Translations under genes and position numbers: made by a program | Part shown: piece after piece, positions 1 to 10,011 of the stretch | How the letters are laid out: the number at the start of each line of letters is the position of its first letter | Position numbering within the stretch: position 1 is the first letter of the stretch | Source of the DNA: Sandaracinus amylolyticus | GTDB lineage: Bacteria; Myxococcota_A; Polyangia; Polyangiales; Sandaracinaceae | DNA: 64,000 bases | Direction: 5' to 3' | NCBI RefSeq assembly: GCF_021631985.1 | Contig: NZ_CP070225.1 | Location: 1 to 64,000, forward strand | The notes under the pieces: model-generated | The model's database searches: none | Seen by the model: only the letters and a program-made list of their open reading frames with translations | What the model was told of the DNA's origin: nothing

Positions 1-1
1 G

Positions 2-815
2 TGGACCGCCGCGAACAGCCCCTACGAGAGGTGCGCGGCGACGTGACCGTGCCCGCGGGGGCGTTCCTCGTGATCCAGAGCGGCGTGACCGTGCGGTTCG
101 CGACCAGCGATCTGACCGGCTCGGGCAGCGCTCGCCGGTGACGCTCGAGTGCGCGGGGAGCTCGGGGCAGTGGGAAGGCGTGGCGCTGCTGCCGGGCTCG
201 AGCGCGTCGAGCCTGCGCGGCATGGTGATCACCGAGGCCGAGGTCGCGCTGCGCGTGGAGCGCACGCCCGCGCTGCTCGACGCGCTCACGCTGACGGGCA
301 ACGCGATCGACGGTCTCGCGGTGCGCGGTGACGCGAGCGCGACGAACCCGTTCTTCGTCGCGCCCGGCACCGACCTGCGGCTCACCAGCGGCAGCCAGTG
401 CATCGACGCGGGCACGTCGACCGGCGCGCCGACGAGCGATCGCGACGGCACCGTGCGCCCGCTCGACGGCGACGGGATCAACGGACCGGCGCACGACATG
501 GGCGCGTACGAATACGCGGCGGTCACGGTGTGCGGCGACTCGGTCGTCGGCGCCGGCGAGTCGTGCGACGACGGCGCGCTCAACGGGATGTACGGGCGCT
601 GCAACGCGTCGTGCACCGGGCCCGGACCGCGCTGCGGCGACGCGACGACGAACGGGCCCGAGCAGTGCGACGACGGCAATGCGAGCGACACCGACGCGTG
701 CCTCGGCTCGTGCGTGTCGGCGCGCTGCGGCGACGGCGTGGTGCGTGCCGGCGTCGAGGACTGCGACGACGTGATCGGCGTCGCGCTCGCGGTGCGACGC
801 CGTCGCCGAGCGTGA
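2..815 (+). pseudogene. Frameshifted beta-helix / DUF4215-type Cys-rich surface protein, 5' end beyond window
   Basis: Three reading frames each carry a piece of one protein. Frame 2 begins WTAANSPYE; frame 1 continues with VRGDVTVPAGAF and VIQSGVTVRFATSDLTG, a typical start of a parallel beta-helix repeat; from about base 138 frame 3 continues with TLECAGSSGQW and an AYEY end motif. Two cysteine modules of the myxobacterial DUF4215 type follow (CGDSVVGAGESCDDG, CGDATTNGPEQCDDGNASD), and a third breaks off at EDCDD. The tail VIGVALAVRRRRRA resembles the end of a MYXO-CTERM anchor with most of its membrane helix missing. The first shift is explained by an extra AG in GAGAGG near base 30; the second lies near bases 125-140. 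Either this is a decaying gene or the assembly has indels here. The call rests on frame continuity, not on a database match. Confidence 0.65.
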
Positions 816-850
816 TCGGTCGCAGGGGGAGGGTTGCTCGCAGGCAACCG

Positions 851-856
851 TACTCT
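851..856 (+). promoter_or_regulatory. Candidate leaderless -10 element TACTCT
   Basis: TACTCT lies 8 nt before the ATG at 865, so transcription should begin at or next to the start codon. No Shine-Dalgarno sequence is present. An inverted repeat GGTTGC/GCAACC (832-837 and 844-849) directly precedes it and could be an operator or the end of the upstream transcript. Inferred from spacing that recurs at ten other genes in the window. Confidence 0.5.
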
Positions 857-864
857 GGCGACGC

Positions 865-2880
865 ATGCGCACATTCCACTGCTCGACGCGGGCGCTCGCG
901 ATCACGATCCTCGCCGTGCTCGCGGGCTGCGAGAACGAGCGCCCCGCGGACGAGACCGACGCGGGCGCTCGTCACGACGCCGGCGCGACGCAGGTGACTG
1001 CACGCGGTGAGTGCCGCCTCTTCCCGCTCGCGAACGGGCGACAGGTCTGCCTCCTCACCGAGCCGCAGGGCCCGGTGGTCGAGGCCGCGATGCGCGAGAG
1101 CACCGAGGGCGTGCGCGTCGAGCCGCTGCTCGATCCCGACTTCGTGGGCCCGCTTCCTCCGAGCCACGATCTGCGCGCCGAGTCGCTCGGCGGCTGCCTG
1201 CAGGTGCGCGATCAGCGCGAGTGCGGCTGGTGCGTCGCGCACGCCGCGGGCGCGGTGCTCGACGCGCTCTACTGCGCCGAGGGCTGTCCGCCGCCGCGCG
1301 TGTCGATGGGGCACCTCTGGTCCACCGGTCACGGCGGGACGATCGGTGACTGCGGCTTCGGGTGGGACGTCGAGGAGGGCATGCGCGCCGTGACCGGCGC
1401 GACGCCCCTCGTGCCCGAGTCGACGTGGCCGTACACCGGCGGATCGCGATCCATGAACGACACGCGCCCGAGCGACGCGACGCTGATGGCCGACGGTCGT
1501 TATCGCGCGACCGGCTACACGATGATCCCGAACGACGCCGACAAGCTCGAGCGCATGAAGCGCGTGCTCGCGTCGGGCCGCGCGATCGCCGTGTGGAGCG
1601 GCCTCTGCTGGAGCGGCGGCTGGGGCGACGGACAGGCGACGATCCAAGCGCCGATGTTGCCCTGCGCGGCCGACGGCACGAGCGACTACGACGGCTATCA
1701 CGCGTACACGATCGTCGGCTACGACGACGCGACGATGGAGTTCATCGCGCTGAACTCGTGGGGCCAGGACTGGGGTCAGAACGGGTACATGCGCCTCTCG
1801 TACGACTTCGTGCAGAACGAGGTCGCGGGCGGCGGCTACCTGCAGGACATCGATCGCACCCACGGCGCGTGCGACGTGCCCGACGGCGGCATGCCTCCGG
1901 GATCGACCGCGGAGCGCTGCGAGACCATCGGCGCGTGCGCGGCGTGCGCCGAGACGACCGGATGCCTGTGGTGCGACGGTCACTGCGTCGCGAGCGACGA
2001 CACCGGCACTGCGCCTGCGACGGGCTCGTGCACGATGCCCGATCGGTCGGCGACGCGTGGCGCGGAGTGCTCGCTCCCGATGGACGCGTGCACCTCGAAC
2101 ACCGACTGCGCGAGCTGCGCCGACGCGCCCGGATGCGCGTGGTGCGAGCAGCGCGGCGCGTGCATCGCGTGGCCCGGCGGCGCGGGCACGTGCGGCGATC
2201 GTCGCCTCGCGACGGCGCGCGATCAGTGCAACGACGTGACGCGCGCGTGCGAGATGGCGGCCGACTGCGGCGCGTGCACGATGCTCGAGGGCTGCGGATG
2301 GTGCGGCGGCGCGTCGGGCTCGATCCACAGCGCGCCCGGCACGACGAGCTGCTTCGGTGGCGACGCGACGGGCGCCGATCGCGCGTCGTGCGCGGCGGGC
2401 TGGGTCGGGCCGGCGGGGATGTGCCCGATGCCTCCGATGGACGACGCAGGCGTCGCCGAGGACGGCGGCGTGAGCGACGGCGGCACGGGTAGTGACGCCG
2501 GCACCGGCGGCGACGGCGGCACGACGGGCCCCGTCTGCGGCATGGTCGGTGGCCCGTGTTACCGAGACGCGCAGTGCTGCGACGGCATGCAGTGCGTCGC
2601 GAACGCGTGCCGTGACGCGTCGCGGTGCGGTGTCGAGGGCGCGACGTGTGCGAACGGATCGCAGTGCTGCGGTGGTCTGTCGTGTCTGCCCGGGTCGTTC
2701 GGCGGTGCGCGCGCGTGCTGCGTCGGGTTCGAGGGCGGCAGCTGCGAGAGCGACGCGGACTGCTGCGGCGAGATGACGTGCAGCGGCGGGCGTTGTCTGA
2801 AGCGGCGCGCGGGTCAGAGCTGCGCGAGCAACTGGGACTGCGCGGGCACGCTGCGCTGCAACGGCGGGACGTGCGGCTGA
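865..2880 (+). CDS. Papain-like (C1 family) cysteine protease lipoprotein with PSI-like and Cys-rich modules
   Basis: A 671-residue surface lipoprotein. The signal peptide ends in a lipobox (AVLAGC) and is followed by an Asp/Ala-rich linker. Residues about 100-340 form a C1 peptidase-like domain: ECGWCVAHA holds the nucleophile candidate Cys123, GYHAYTIVGYDD the His279, and NSWGQDWGQNGY the Asn297, so the catalytic triad appears complete. The usual CGSCWAF is altered to CGWCVAH. Residues about 352-515 carry three plexin/PSI-like modules (pattern C..CAxC....GCxWC). After a Gly/Asp linker there is a Cys-rich C-terminus with repeated GxxCxxxxxCC units, like small knottin or dickkopf-type folds. 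Probably a cell-surface or predatory protease whose modules bind targets; that role is inferred. The start follows a TACTCT element at leaderless distance. Confidence 0.85.
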   Translation: MRTFHCSTRALAITILAVLAGCENERPADETDAGARHDAGATQVTARGECRLFPLANGRQVCLLTEPQGPVVEAAMRESTEGVRVEPLLDPDFVGPLPPSHDLRAESLGGCLQVRDQRECGWCVAHAAGAVLDALYCAEGCPPPRVSMGHLWSTGHGGTIGDCGFGWDVEEGMRAVTGATPLVPESTWPYTGGSRSMNDTRPSDATLMADGRYRATGYTMIPNDADKLERMKRVLASGRAIAVWSGLCWSGGWGDGQATIQAPMLPCAADGTSDYDGYHAYTIVGYDDATMEFIALNSWGQDWGQNGYMRLSYDFVQNEVAGGGYLQDIDRTHGACDVPDGGMPPGSTAERCETIGACAACAETTGCLWCDGHCVASDDTGTAPATGSCTMPDRSATRGAECSLPMDACTSNTDCASCADAPGCAWCEQRGACIAWPGGAGTCGDRRLATARDQCNDVTRACEMAADCGACTMLEGCGWCGGASGSIHSAPGTTSCFGGDATGADRASCAAGWVGPAGMCPMPPMDDAGVAEDGGVSDGGTGSDAGTGGDGGTTGPVCGMVGGPCYRDAQCCDGMQCVANACRDASRCGVEGATCANGSQCCGGLSCLPGSFGGARACCVGFEGGSCESDADCCGEMTCSGGRCLKRRAGQSCASNWDCAGTLRCNGGTCG

Positions 2881-3146
2881 GTCCTTGCCGGAGTGCTCGT
2901 CCCGCGGGTCCCGGACGGGAGCGCGCGAAGCGCGCGTACGGTAGGGAGCGGCGGGCGAGCCGATTTTTCGTCCTTGCCGGAGTGCTCGTCCCGCGGGTCC
3001 CGGACGGGATCGCGCGAAGCGCGCGGACGGTAGGGAGCGGCGGGCGAGCCGATTTTCGTCCTTGCCGGAGTGCTCGTGCCGCGGGTCCCGGACGGGATCG
3101 CGCGAAGCGCGCGGACGGTAGGGACCGGCGGGCGAGCCGATTTCTC
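2881..3146 (+). repeat. Three tandem copies of an 88-89 bp intergenic repeat
   Basis: Units at 2881-2969, 2970-3057 and 3058-3146 begin GTCCTTGCCGGAGTGCTCGT and end GGCGAGCCGATTT. They differ at only a few positions. Each has three short dyads: CCCGCGGG, TCCCG-GA-CGGGA, and a CGCGC-GAA-GCGCG hairpin. The array starts on the base after the protease stop codon and fills the gap to the convergent regulator gene, so it could serve both as a bidirectional terminator. Divergent single copies occur elsewhere in the window in the opposite orientation. There are no spacers, so it is not CRISPR. Confidence 0.9.
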
Positions 3147-3157
3147 GACAGCGCGGG

Positions 3158-4690
<1,533 letters not shown>

Positions 4691-4698
4691 GATGCGCG

Positions 4699-4704
4699 AG
4701 TATA
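4699..4704 (-). promoter_or_regulatory. Candidate leaderless -10 element TATACT
   Basis: TATACT on the minus strand lies 8 nt before the GTG at 4690. This is the best match to a sigma-70 -10 hexamer in the window. It supports both the chosen start codon and leaderless transcription of the PocR-type activator. Confidence 0.6.
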
Positions 4705-4716
4705 CGTGGGCCGCGA

Positions 4717-5349
4717 TCAGCGCGGCTGCTGATCCCGATGGCGCTGCACCATCGTGCGCATCAGGCGGCGCAGCTGATCGCGCGTCGACTCGGGCTCGCC
4801 CAGCGCGGGCAGCACGTCGGCGACCGCCTCGAGCGTCGAGACGTACTCGCGGCGCGGCTCCTTGCGGGCGCGCCCGTAGATCGAGGGCTCGCGCGGACGT
4901 AGGACCACGCGCGCGAGCTTGAGCAGCCACGGGTTGCGCCACCACAGCGCCTTCGCTTGGCTCCACGTGCCGTCGAGCACGACGATGCCCTCGAGCGGCG
5001 GCGCGTCCTCCGCGCGCTCGCGCCCCTTGCGATCGAGCACCAGCACCGGTCGCTCGCGCGCCTCCGGGGAGACGCTGGCATCGAGCTTGGTGGGGTACAC
5101 GACGGCCCATCGCGTCGGGTCGGCGTCCTCGCGATCGAGCGCGTGCGCGAGCGAGGCCCACGAGAGCCCGGTGCGCACCTCGCACGAGGGAAGCGAGGCA
5201 GCGAGCAAGGGCGCGGTGCCGAGGATCGCGTCGTCCTCCTGCGGATGCCGGAGCACCAGCACGCGCACCTTGGTCGGGAGGGAGACCACGCGATCGCAGA
5301 CGCAGATCGCGGGCGGCTTGCCGCACTTGTCGCAACGCTCTTCGGACAC
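4717..5349 (-). CDS. DTW-domain protein, probable tRNA-uridine aminocarboxypropyltransferase
   Basis: A 210-residue protein with an N-terminal zinc-knuckle-like CDKCGKPPAICVC and the signature DGTWSQAK (DxTW) around residue 130, then REPSIYGRARKEPRREYVSTLEA, typical of DTW enzymes. Family members of the YfiP/TapT type transfer the 3-amino-3-carboxypropyl group of S-adenosylmethionine to uridine in tRNA, giving acp3U in the cytoplasm. Length is normal for the family. The start is GTG at 5349. It lies 26 bp upstream of the PocR-type activator in the same direction, but that gene has its own -10 element, so co-transcription is uncertain. Confidence 0.88.
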   Translation of the reverse strand: MSEERCDKCGKPPAICVCDRVVSLPTKVRVLVLRHPQEDDAILGTAPLLAASLPSCEVRTGLSWASLAHALDREDADPTRWAVVYPTKLDASVSPEARERPVLVLDRKGRERAEDAPPLEGIVVLDGTWSQAKALWWRNPWLLKLARVVLRPREPSIYGRARKEPRREYVSTLEAVADVLPALGEPESTRDQLRRLMRTMVQRHRDQQPR

Positions 5350-5370
5350 GGGGCGCGCAGTGTGACGCGA

Positions 5371-5751
5371 TCAGCCGACCACGTCCTCTGCCGACGTCGC
5401 GGTGAGGATGCGATCCGCCATCACGTCGAGCTCGTCGGACGTCGCGTGACGCACGCGATCGATCACCGAAGGCGCGAGCTCGCGGAAGCGCAGGCGGAGC
5501 TGCCGCAGCACGAGCTCGGCCTTTCCTTCCGCCTTCCCCTCGGCCTTTCCCTCCGCCTTCACCTTGTCGAACGCGTCCATGACGACCTCCTCGAGCTCGA
5601 TCCCGCCGTGCGCGCGGGCGGCTCCGAGCAGAGCCTCTCGGTCCTCGATCTTCTCGACCTGACGAAGGTACTGCAGCACGGCGGCGCCGTTGACATCACG
5701 GATCGCGCGCGTGATCGTCCGCGCTCGCGCAGGGCAGGGGGCCCTGCGCAC
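5371..5751 (-). pseudogene. C-terminal remnant of Rpn/PD-(D/E)XK nuclease family protein
   Basis: The readable 126 residues match only the tail seen in Rpn-type (PD-(D/E)XK transposase-like) proteins: a helical LQYLRQVEKIEDREALL segment, then EEVVMDAFDKV with four KAEG repeats, then LVLRQLRLRFRELAP and DELDVMADRIL. The N-terminal nuclease domain of roughly 200 residues is missing; the sequence runs into a divergent gene instead. The first ~18 residues (MRRAPCPARARTITRA) look like read-through of non-coding DNA. I read this as a truncated relic. A short standalone protein is possible but less likely. Confidence 0.6.
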
Positions 5752-5765
5752 GAGAGGGGGCTCTC

Positions 5766-6449
5766 ATGAGCGTGCAATGGAAGTCGCGCCGGCTCGCGCC
5801 GCGCGCGCTGAAGGTTCTCGAGCGACACAAGGGCTCGAGCCCAGCGGTCGCCGTGTTCGAGGCGCCGCTCGGCACCGCCGCGCGGGCGTACGTGGCCGCG
5901 TATACGGAAGCGAGCGCGTACAAGGCGCGGTGGCGCGTCGAGATGGACGAGGGGCGTGGCTCGATGCTCGCGCTCAAGAAGGAAGTCGACGTGTGGAAGC
6001 CGCACGTCGCGCGTGAGCGTCCCGGGTTCGATCTCGCGGGCATCGGAGACAAGCCCACGGTGCCGGAGGATCTGATCGAGGACGCGCAGGCGCTCGCCGA
6101 GGAGCTACGCGAGGTGCGCGGTGCCGACGGTGAGACCGTCGCGTGGGCCGCGGCGGCTGCCACGGCGATCACCGAGAAGGCGAGCGCGACCGAGAAGGAG
6201 ACCGACGAAGCCGCGGCCGCCGACGCTCGCTACAGCTCGCTGCTCTCGCAGGTGCGCGAGTCGCAGGCGGTGTTCGACGCCGAGCTCAGCCGGTTCCGCG
6301 CGACGCTGCGCTCGCTGCTCGGCAGCTCGCACCCGGACTTCCAGAAGCTCCGCGTGAACCGCGCCTCGTCGCGCGATGCCGACGACGATCCCAGCGGACC
6401 CGCGCCGTCCGAGCCGATCACGCCTGCTCCGACGCCACCGCGCGCCTGA
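5766..6449 (+). CDS. Hypothetical alpha-helical protein
   Basis: A 227-residue cytoplasmic protein with no signal peptide or membrane segment. It is mostly helical, with Ala/Glu/Lys-rich stretches (ATAITEKASATEKETDEAAAAD) at about 130-155 and a coiled-coil-like VRESQAVFDAELSRFRATL segment. The Pro/Ser/Asp-rich tail is probably disordered. I do not recognise a family. A purine-rich GAGAGGGGG precedes the ATG with workable spacing. It is divergent from the Rpn remnant, and a dispersed repeat copy begins 14 bp after its stop. Confidence 0.7.
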   Translation: MSVQWKSRRLAPRALKVLERHKGSSPAVAVFEAPLGTAARAYVAAYTEASAYKARWRVEMDEGRGSMLALKKEVDVWKPHVARERPGFDLAGIGDKPTVPEDLIEDAQALAEELREVRGADGETVAWAAAAATAITEKASATEKETDEAAAADARYSSLLSQVRESQAVFDAELSRFRATLRSLLGSSHPDFQKLRVNRASSRDADDDPSGPAPSEPITPAPTPPRA

Positions 6450-6463
6450 TCGAGTGTCCCAAG

Positions 6464-6550
6464 ATCGGCTCGCCCGCCCCGGGTCCTCCCGTCCGCGTGC
6501 TCCGCGCGCTCCCGTGCGGGCCCGGCGCAGGCGAGCACTCCAGCTGGGCT
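6464..6550 (-). repeat. Divergent copy of the 88-bp dispersed repeat
   Basis: Read on the plus strand this matches the reverse complement of the triplicated element: ATCGGCTCGCCCGC, then CCGTCCGCG..CCGCGCG, and GCGAGCACTCC at the end. It lies just after the 5766-6449 gene, again between convergent genes. Confidence 0.75.
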
Positions 6551-6701
6551 GAGCGCGAGGCGAGCGGCCTCGATTCGTCGAACGGCGGCCTCGCGAGCGA
6601 TCGCGGGGCCGCCGTGTCGTTCGTGAAGGGGCGCGAGCGCGAGCGCCGCGGCCCCGAGCCGTCGAGCGCCGGCCCCGATTTCCCAGGACCACTCCTCGAA
6701 C

Positions 6702-6785
6702 GCGCCGATCGGCGGCCTCGCGGAAGTGATCGGGGGGCCCGCGGAAGTGATCGGCGGCCTCGAAGAAGTGATCGGCGGCCTCCCG
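6702..6785. repeat. 21-bp tandem repeat, about four units
   Basis: The unit GAAGTGATCGGCGGCCTCG plus two variable bases occurs at 6723, 6744 and 6765; a degenerate first unit starts at 6702. A minisatellite-type repeat in non-coding DNA. Confidence 0.8.
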
Positions 6786-6874
6786 AGGCCGTGCGGAGGG
6801 TACGAAAACGGCCGCGGCGGGCACGATCGCGAAATTCGACGCTTTCGTGATACGTCGCGCCGCCGAGCCCGCGC

Positions 6875-8686
6875 TCAGGGGCAGGTCTCGACGGTGGGCG
6901 CATTGCCGCCCAGGCCGCCCGCGCCGTGCTCCGACGTGATCGATCCGCCGCAGCGCTGCACGAACGTGCCGCTGTTCTGGAGCGAGCCGTACGGACGCCG
7001 GAACGTGAGCGCTCCGGCGAGCTCCATCGCGCCCTCGTTGAGCGCGGGGAACCACACCTCGGCGGTCGCGCCGGCGGCGATCACGACCGTGCCGCTCCCG
7101 CCGATCCGGAACGGAGCGCTCGTCCGGAACGCGCCGCGGTTCGTGAACGTCCCGGCGCACGAGAAGCCCTGCTGCGAGTCTCCCCCGGCCTGGTTGCTCA
7201 GCGTGCCCTCGTTGACGAAGGTGCCGCCGTTCTCGAGGTCGTTGCGGTTCGCGAACGTCGCGGTCGCGGTGTTGGTGAACGTGCCGCCGTTGGTCAGCAC
7301 CGCCCACGAGACGTTCTGGACGACGAAGGTGCCGCGGTTCGTGATCGAGCCCGCGTTGATCATCGGACAGTAGAGATCCACCTGTCCGGCGCTCGTGAGC
7401 GTCGCGCCCGCGGCGTTGGTGAAGCGGCACGCCACCGAGAGATCGAAGACCAGCTCGATCCGGCCGGAGCTGTCGAAGGTCCCGTGGTTCTCGAAGAAGT
7501 GGTCCGAACGGAAGGTGCCGCGGTTCACGATCGTGCCGGTGTTGGTGGCGACCTCGAACGACGGCAGGGTCGTCGCCAGGACCGCCCCCGCGGCGATCGT
7601 CAGCGTCCCCGAGTTGTGGAACGAGCACGATGCCGTCGTCGTGCAGTGCATCGCGCCGCGGGCGATCACGAACGTCCCCGCGTTGCCGAACCGGTTGTAC
7701 TGGACGGACCCGTAGGTCGTGAACGTGGCGCCGGCCGCGTTCGAGATGGCGGCGAGGCCCGACGCGCCGGCCGTGCTCACCAGCTCGCCGCGCAGCATGA
7801 AGGTGCCGGCGTTGCTGAACGTGCCGGCCACCGCAGGGTTGGGGCCGCTCACGAGGAGATGTCCGTCGATCGTGAGGTTGCCCTGGTTGACGAGCGTGCC
7901 CGCCACGCGCACCCGCGAGCAGGCGTACGTGCGGACCGTCAGCCCCGACGGGATCGTCACCGTGATGCCCGTCGGGATCACGATGATCCCCGTCGACGAC
8001 GTGGGGACGACGCCGCCTCCCCACGTGCCCGGCGCGTTCCAGTGGCCGCTCGCTGCGGCGGTGATGGTCGATCCGCTGCACGAGGCCTCGCACGCGTCGC
8101 CGCCGAAGCCGTCCGCGCAGTCGCACGTGTACTCGTCGATTCCGTCGACGCAGGTGCCCCCGTTCATGCAGGGGCTCGGGCTCGGGCAGTCGTCGACGTT
8201 CGTCTCGCAGTGGGTTCCGCTGAACCCCGGCGCGCACTCGCAGGTGAAGCTCGCCAGGCCGTCGGTGCAGGTCCCTCCGTTCTGGCAAGGGTTCGGCGCG
8301 CACTCGTCGATCTCCTCCGAGCACGTCGCGCCGGTGTAGCCGGCGGCGCACGAGCACTCGAATCCGCCGGCGTCGTCAGTCGCGCACGTGCCGCCGTTCT
8401 CGCAGGGATTCGTCGCGCAGGGATCGCCGTCGCCGCCGTCGACCTCTTCGGTCGAGGCGTCCTCTTCGGTCGAGGCGTCCTCGTCGGTCGAGGCGTCCTC
8501 TTCGGTCGCGGCGTCCTCCGCCGTCGAGGCGTCCGGAGCCGTCGAGGCGTCCAGCGCCGACGCGTCTCGGGCCGTGCCGCCGTCGTCCGAGGCCGACGGA
8601 CCGGGTTCGGAGCCGCATCCGCCCGCGATGACCAGCGAGGCGAGGACGAGTAGGCGAAGGCGACTGGCGAGCTGACTCGAGCGCAT
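6875..8686 (-). CDS. Lipoprotein with three EGF-like domains and a beta-solenoid body
   Basis: A 603-residue lipoprotein with signal peptide and lipobox VIAGGC. A low-complexity stalk of DAST/EEDAST hexads follows (residues about 40-75). Then come three EGF-like modules of the calcium-binding type (NPCENGGTC...C.CAAGYTGATC; DECAPNPCQNGGTC; DDCPSPSPCMNGGTC). The remaining ~400 residues begin GHWNAPGTWGGG and repeat short NxGTFxNxG units, predicting a right-handed beta-helix. Probably an adhesin or matrix-binding protein on the outer surface; that role is inferred from architecture. A GAGGAAG Shine-Dalgarno precedes the ATG. The hexad stalk is encoded by a near-perfect 18-bp DNA repeat at about 8436-8560, likely variable in length. 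Confidence 0.85.
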   Translation of the reverse strand: MRSSQLASRLRLLVLASLVIAGGCGSEPGPSASDDGGTARDASALDASTAPDASTAEDAATEEDASTDEDASTEEDASTEEVDGGDGDPCATNPCENGGTCATDDAGGFECSCAAGYTGATCSEEIDECAPNPCQNGGTCTDGLASFTCECAPGFSGTHCETNVDDCPSPSPCMNGGTCVDGIDEYTCDCADGFGGDACEASCSGSTITAAASGHWNAPGTWGGGVVPTSSTGIIVIPTGITVTIPSGLTVRTYACSRVRVAGTLVNQGNLTIDGHLLVSGPNPAVAGTFSNAGTFMLRGELVSTAGASGLAAISNAAGATFTTYGSVQYNRFGNAGTFVIARGAMHCTTTASCSFHNSGTLTIAAGAVLATTLPSFEVATNTGTIVNRGTFRSDHFFENHGTFDSSGRIELVFDLSVACRFTNAAGATLTSAGQVDLYCPMINAGSITNRGTFVVQNVSWAVLTNGGTFTNTATATFANRNDLENGGTFVNEGTLSNQAGGDSQQGFSCAGTFTNRGAFRTSAPFRIGGSGTVVIAAGATAEVWFPALNEGAMELAGALTFRRPYGSLQNSGTFVQRCGGSITSEHGAGGLGGNAPTVETCP

Positions 8687-8832
8687 GCGTGATGTCTTCC
8701 TCGGCGTGGGGCGAAGAAGGCACCCCGCGCGGCAACGGAAAACTACGCAGCGGCTGCGGCGCCCGATATCCAGTTCGCGACGCGCCGTTATCCGAATTGC
8801 GCAGCCGTCGTCGTCGACCGACGGCGGCGCGA

Positions 8833-10011
8833 TCAGTCCTCGCGCAGCAGCTCGAAGGTCACGCGGCGGTTCCGCGCGTGGCAGTCGATGCTCTCGTCCT
8901 CGCGGCACAGCGGCTGGGTGTCGCCGTACGAGACCGCCTCGATGCGCTCGGGCGCGACGCCGCACAGCACGAGCTGCTCCGCCACCGCACCTGCGCGCGC
9001 CGCGCCGAGCCGCGCGTTCGCCGCCGCGGTGCCCTGCTCGTCGGCGTGGCCGATCACGCGCACTCGCACCGAGGGCTGATCCCGCAGCAGCGTGCACACC
9101 TCGGCGAGCTCGCTCGAGTAGCGACCCGAGACGCGATCGGAGCCGACGCGGAAGAGGACCTCCTGCGAGAGCGGCTCGCCGTGCGCGCGCCCGCGTTCCG
9201 CAGCGGGCGGTGCGCTCACCGGCTCGGGCGGCGGCGCCTCGTCGGGGCAGCCGTCGTCGTCCTGGAACCCGTTGCGCACTTCCGCGGCCGCGGGGCACGC
9301 GTCGCTCGCGTCGCCGAGCCCGTCGTGATCGACGTCGTCCTCGGGGCAGCCGTCGGTGTCGTCGATGCCGTCCCCGTCCTCCGCGAGATCGGGGCAGCGA
9401 TCGGACTCGTCGCGCAGGCCGTCGCCGTCGGTGTCGACCGGCGCGGGGGCCGGCTCCTCCACGCGCTCTCCGCCACCGCCGACGTCGATGCGCGCGGTGA
9501 GGCTCAGCCCGAACGAGAGCAGGTGCGCGTCGTCGGGTCGCGCCTCGCCGTCGGGCTGCACGATCTGCTGGTAGCGCACCACCGGCCCGATCCCGAGCCA
9601 CGGGACCGGGAGCAGCTCCCAGCCGGCGCCCACGTCGAACACCAGCCGCACCAGGTCGCCGGTGATGCCGACGCCGACGTTCGCGTCGACGAAGGGACCG
9701 CCGAAGACGCGATCGATCACGAAGAAGCCGCGCGCGCCGAGCTCGAACGCGTAGAGGTTGCCGGGATCCTGATCCGGCACCGGGAACCACGCGGTGCCCA
9801 CGCCGAGCTGCAGCGCGAGCGGGCCGATCAGCTCGACGCCGGCGCGCGCGAAGCCGAGCCCGCCCCAGTCGAAGCGGTCGCGGTACGAGTCGGTGAGCAT
9901 CACCTGCGCCGCGCCCTCGAGCTGCAGCGTCGGCGTGACGTCGTCGGCATGGGCGCGCGACGCGATCGACGCGAGCGCGAGCACCGCCGTGACGAGAGCG
10001 CGCCTGCTCAT
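8833..10011 (-). CDS. OmpA-family outer-membrane protein with thrombospondin type-3 repeats
   Basis: 392 residues: signal peptide ending ASRAHA, a ~200-residue beta-barrel-like region, then Asp-rich calcium-binding TSP3 repeats (DTDGDGLRDESDRCP, EDGDGIDDTDGCPEDD, VDHDGLGDASDACP), and a C-terminal OmpA peptidoglycan-binding domain (VRVRVIGHADEQGTAAANARLGAARA, SYGDTQPL, NRRVTFELL). It would tie the outer membrane to the cell wall. Its ATG overlaps the TGA of the 28-repeat lipoprotein by 4 bp (10008-10011), which implies one transcript and translational coupling, so the two products probably act together. Confidence 0.9.
   Translation of the reverse strand: MSRRALVTAVLALASIASRAHADDVTPTLQLEGAAQVMLTDSYRDRFDWGGLGFARAGVELIGPLALQLGVGTAWFPVPDQDPGNLYAFELGARGFFVIDRVFGGPFVDANVGVGITGDLVRLVFDVGAGWELLPVPWLGIGPVVRYQQIVQPDGEARPDDAHLLSFGLSLTARIDVGGGGERVEEPAPAPVDTDGDGLRDESDRCPDLAEDGDGIDDTDGCPEDDVDHDGLGDASDACPAAAEVRNGFQDDDGCPDEAPPPEPVSAPPAAERGRAHGEPLSQEVLFRVGSDRVSGRYSSELAEVCTLLRDQPSVRVRVIGHADEQGTAAANARLGAARAGAVAEQLVLCGVAPERIEAVSYGDTQPLCREDESIDCHARNRRVTFELLRED

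Larger units (their letters stand above)
6450..6874. other. 425-bp intergenic region with two repeat types
   Basis: Between convergent genes. It holds one reverse-orientation copy of the 88-bp dispersed element and a four-unit 21-bp tandem repeat. The rest is GC-rich DNA in which I see no gene. Minus-strand reading gives DHFREAA heptads from the 21-bp repeat, but no start or domain supports coding. Confidence 0.7.

Noticed and set aside
138-815. An intact 225-residue gene
   Set aside because: The beta-helix domain clearly continues upstream in other frames, so this frame alone is only part of a broken gene.
2881-3146. Possible CRISPR-like array
   Set aside because: The 88-bp units are directly joined with no spacers and no cas genes nearby.
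4717-5335. N-terminal extension of the PocR-type activator across the DTW gene
   Set aside because: Arg/Ala-rich shadow of the DTW gene; a TATACT element and domain start support the GTG at 4690.
6702-6785. Minus-strand protein with DHFREAA heptads
   Set aside because: Caused by a 21-bp non-coding repeat; no start, domain or codon bias.
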